This document shows positions 63,401 through 64,000 of a stretch of DNA of 64,000 bases, in pieces. The translations under genes were made by a program, and so were the position numbers. The DNA lies in assembly GCA_963676095.1 (NCBI GenBank), contig OY781040.1, positions 2,852,001 to 2,916,000 of the forward strand, written 5' to 3'. The notes beneath the pieces are model-generated. The model did no database searches. It worked only from the letters and a program-made list of their open reading frames with translations, and had not been told where the DNA came from. Position 1 is the stretch's first letter. Each line of letters opens with the position of its first letter. Origin of the DNA: G963676095 sp963676095 (GTDB lineage: Bacteria; Bacteroidota; Bacteroidia; Bacteroidales; Prolixibacteraceae).

Positions 63401-64000
63401 GCCTGCCAATTCTGATGGCGACGATATCGTTTTATATGAAGATGAAACAAAGACAAAAGAACGTGGAAGGTTTTACCATTTACGCCAGCAGGAAAAGAAA
63501 AAGGAAGGTTCGCCGAATTTTTGTTTGTCCGATTTTATTGCTCCGTGTGAGACCGGAATAACGGATTACTGCGGTGCTTTTGCTGTTACCGCCGGCATTG
63601 GTATCGAAAAGTGGATGGCCGAATATAAAGCTGATCATGACGACTACAAGGCCATTATGCTTGAGGCGCTGGCTGACCGTTTGTCCGAGGCTTTTGCCGA
63701 ATTGCTTCATGAACGGGTACGTCGGGAATACTGGGGCTATGCACCGGACGAGGACCTGAGCTGGGAGGATATCCTCAAGATCAGGTACCAGGGTATCCGG
63801 CCTGCAATGGGGTATCCGGCCTGCCCGGAACATCATGAAAAGGAAAACCTGTTTAAGATCCTTGAGGCCGAAAAGATAGGCATAAAGCTTACCGAACACT
63901 TTGCAATGTATCCGACAGCTTCGGTTTGCGGACAATATTTTGCACATCCCGGTTCCCGGTATTTCAGCCTTGAAAAGATCGGTAAGGATCAGGTGGACGA
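60402..64000 (+). CDS. metH: Cobalamin-dependent methionine synthase, 3' end outside window
   Basis: Transfers a methyl group from methyltetrahydrofolate to homocysteine through B12. About 1199 residues are visible from ATG 60402 of an expected 1220-1240, so only the last few tens of residues are missing. All four modules are seen: homocysteine domain with zinc ligands in VGLNCSLGARDM and IIGGCCGTTPDHI; pterin-binding domain beginning VTITSDTNFVNIGERCNVSGSKRF; B12 cap and Rossmann domain with GDVHDIGKNIVGVVLGCNNYD; AdoMet reactivation domain with RYQGIRPAMGYPACPEHHEK. The DxHxxG cobalamin motif is intact. It follows the UPF0280 gene and may share its transcript. Confidence 0.96.
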   Translation, partial: MTNKRDIREELKSRVLVLDGAMGTMIQKYKLCEEDFRNEKLDGMKNELFGNNDLLSITRPDVIREIHAAFLDAGSDIIETNTFNANRISQADYHTEDWVYRMNRASAELACHVAEEFTRKDPGKPRFVAGALGPTNKTLSLSPDVNDPGYRAVSFDTVKEAYREQVKGLLDGGVDLLLVETIFDTLNAKAALFAIDEELDERCIRIPVMVSGTITDASGRTLSGQTVEAFLDSVRHIDLLSVGLNCSLGARDMRPYLEEMSKKAPFYISAYPNAGLPNQFGEYDETPEEMAVQIKDFLDNHFVNIIGGCCGTTPDHIRNFARFATAALPHIKAKNDGLTRFSGLEPVTITSDTNFVNIGERCNVSGSKRFARLIREEKYEEALAVARDQVENGAQVIDVNLDDAMLDAKKEMVTFLNLLMSEPDIARLPVMVDSSKWEVIEAGLKCLQGKAIVNSISMKEGEEQFLEHARKIKRYGAAAVVMAFDEKGQADSFERRIEICERAYKLLTGKIGFPPEDIIFDPNILTIGTGMEEHNNYAVDFIEAVRWIKTNLPLAKTSGGVSNVSFSFRGNDTVREAIHSVFLFHAIKAGLDMGIVNPGMLQIYDEIPKDLLEYVEDLVINRRPDATERLLEFAQTLKEGEGKTVHKDEWRELPLEKRLEHALVKGIADYVEQDLAEALPKYKPTLNIIEGPLMDGMNVVGDLFGSGKMFLPQVIKSARVMKKAVAFLLPYIEEEKEKNKEVQTIRKKILMATVKGDVHDIGKNIVGVVLGCNNYDVIDLGVMVPTEKILETAKQENVDIIGLSGLITPSLEMMVSVAAEMERQKFTLPLLIGGATTSKIHTAVKIAPQYSHPVVYVKDASRSVNVVANLLAGNQDFIRSVNDDYEQVRKFHGQRKPKEYLTLEEARANRYQVDWSPAETFIPNQTGIHELISFPVEELAKYIDWSFFFFVWELKGKFPEILDDERQGEQARKLYADACQMLDEIIEKKMLQANGIYGIWPANSDGDDIVLYEDETKTKERGRFYHLRQQEKKKEGSPNFCLSDFIAPCETGITDYCGAFAVTAGIGIEKWMAEYKADHDDYKAIMLEALADRLSEAFAELLHERVRREYWGYAPDEDLSWEDILKIRYQGIRPAMGYPACPEHHEKENLFKILEAEKIGIKLTEHFAMYPTASVCGQYFAHPGSRYFSLEKIGKDQVD

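Overview
The window comes from a Bacteroidota chromosome, most probably a Bacteroidales-type anaerobe or facultative anaerobe. The evidence is a SusC/SusD starch-uptake locus, Bacteroidota-style -7 boxes (TAnnTTTG) in front of many genes, lineage-typical families (DUF4292, DUF4421, CarboxypepD_reg TonB receptors), and the runs flippase/dut/TPR/DUF4292/M23 and ybeY-mnmG-apt-uvrC. I found no rRNA, tRNA, CRISPR array, insertion sequence or prophage.

1-15.4 kb is an alpha-glucan utilisation locus. A leftward unit encodes a sugar symporter, beta-phosphoglucomutase and a GH65 maltose phosphorylase (cut by the window edge). A LacI-type regulator follows, then a rightward unit of SusC, SusD, a SusE-like lipoprotein, a lipoprotein alpha-amylase and a GH97 alpha-glucosidase. 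Starch would be bound and cut at the surface, imported as oligosaccharides, hydrolysed in the periplasm, and residual maltose phosphorolysed in the cytoplasm. A shared 13-base operator-like word lies in front of both units.

15.4-25.3 kb holds a TetR-controlled tripartite RND efflux operon with matching operator-like repeats, then an MFS exporter, an aldehyde dehydrogenase and an OsmC protein. 25.5-38.2 kb is a mostly leftward housekeeping block: a Crp/Fnr regulator, an EnvC-like protein, DUF4292 and TPR lipoproteins, dUTPase, a lutB-rrf2-hemW unit, a flippase, glutaminyl cyclase (rightward), RuvB and a CheY-like receiver.

38.2-44.6 kb is markedly AT-rich. A 1.06 kb T-skewed gene-free stretch separates the leftward genes from a rightward run (anti-sigma-like ATPase, ybeY, mnmG, apt, uvrC). 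A 28-bp perfect palindrome containing a parS-like ParB site overlaps the mnmG stop codon. Together these suggest that the chromosome origin is close; this is the most striking part of the window.

44.6-64 kb holds rsgA, an exonuclease III gene, a DUF4421 protein, a small lipoprotein, an RDD protein, a NikR-like regulator lacking the nickel-binding histidines, cysS, fumC, two TonB-receptor-like outer-membrane proteins, an orphan radical SAM enzyme, a UPF0280 (COG2122) protein, and methionine synthase metH running off the right edge. All functional statements come from reading motifs and gene order by eye; no database search was run.
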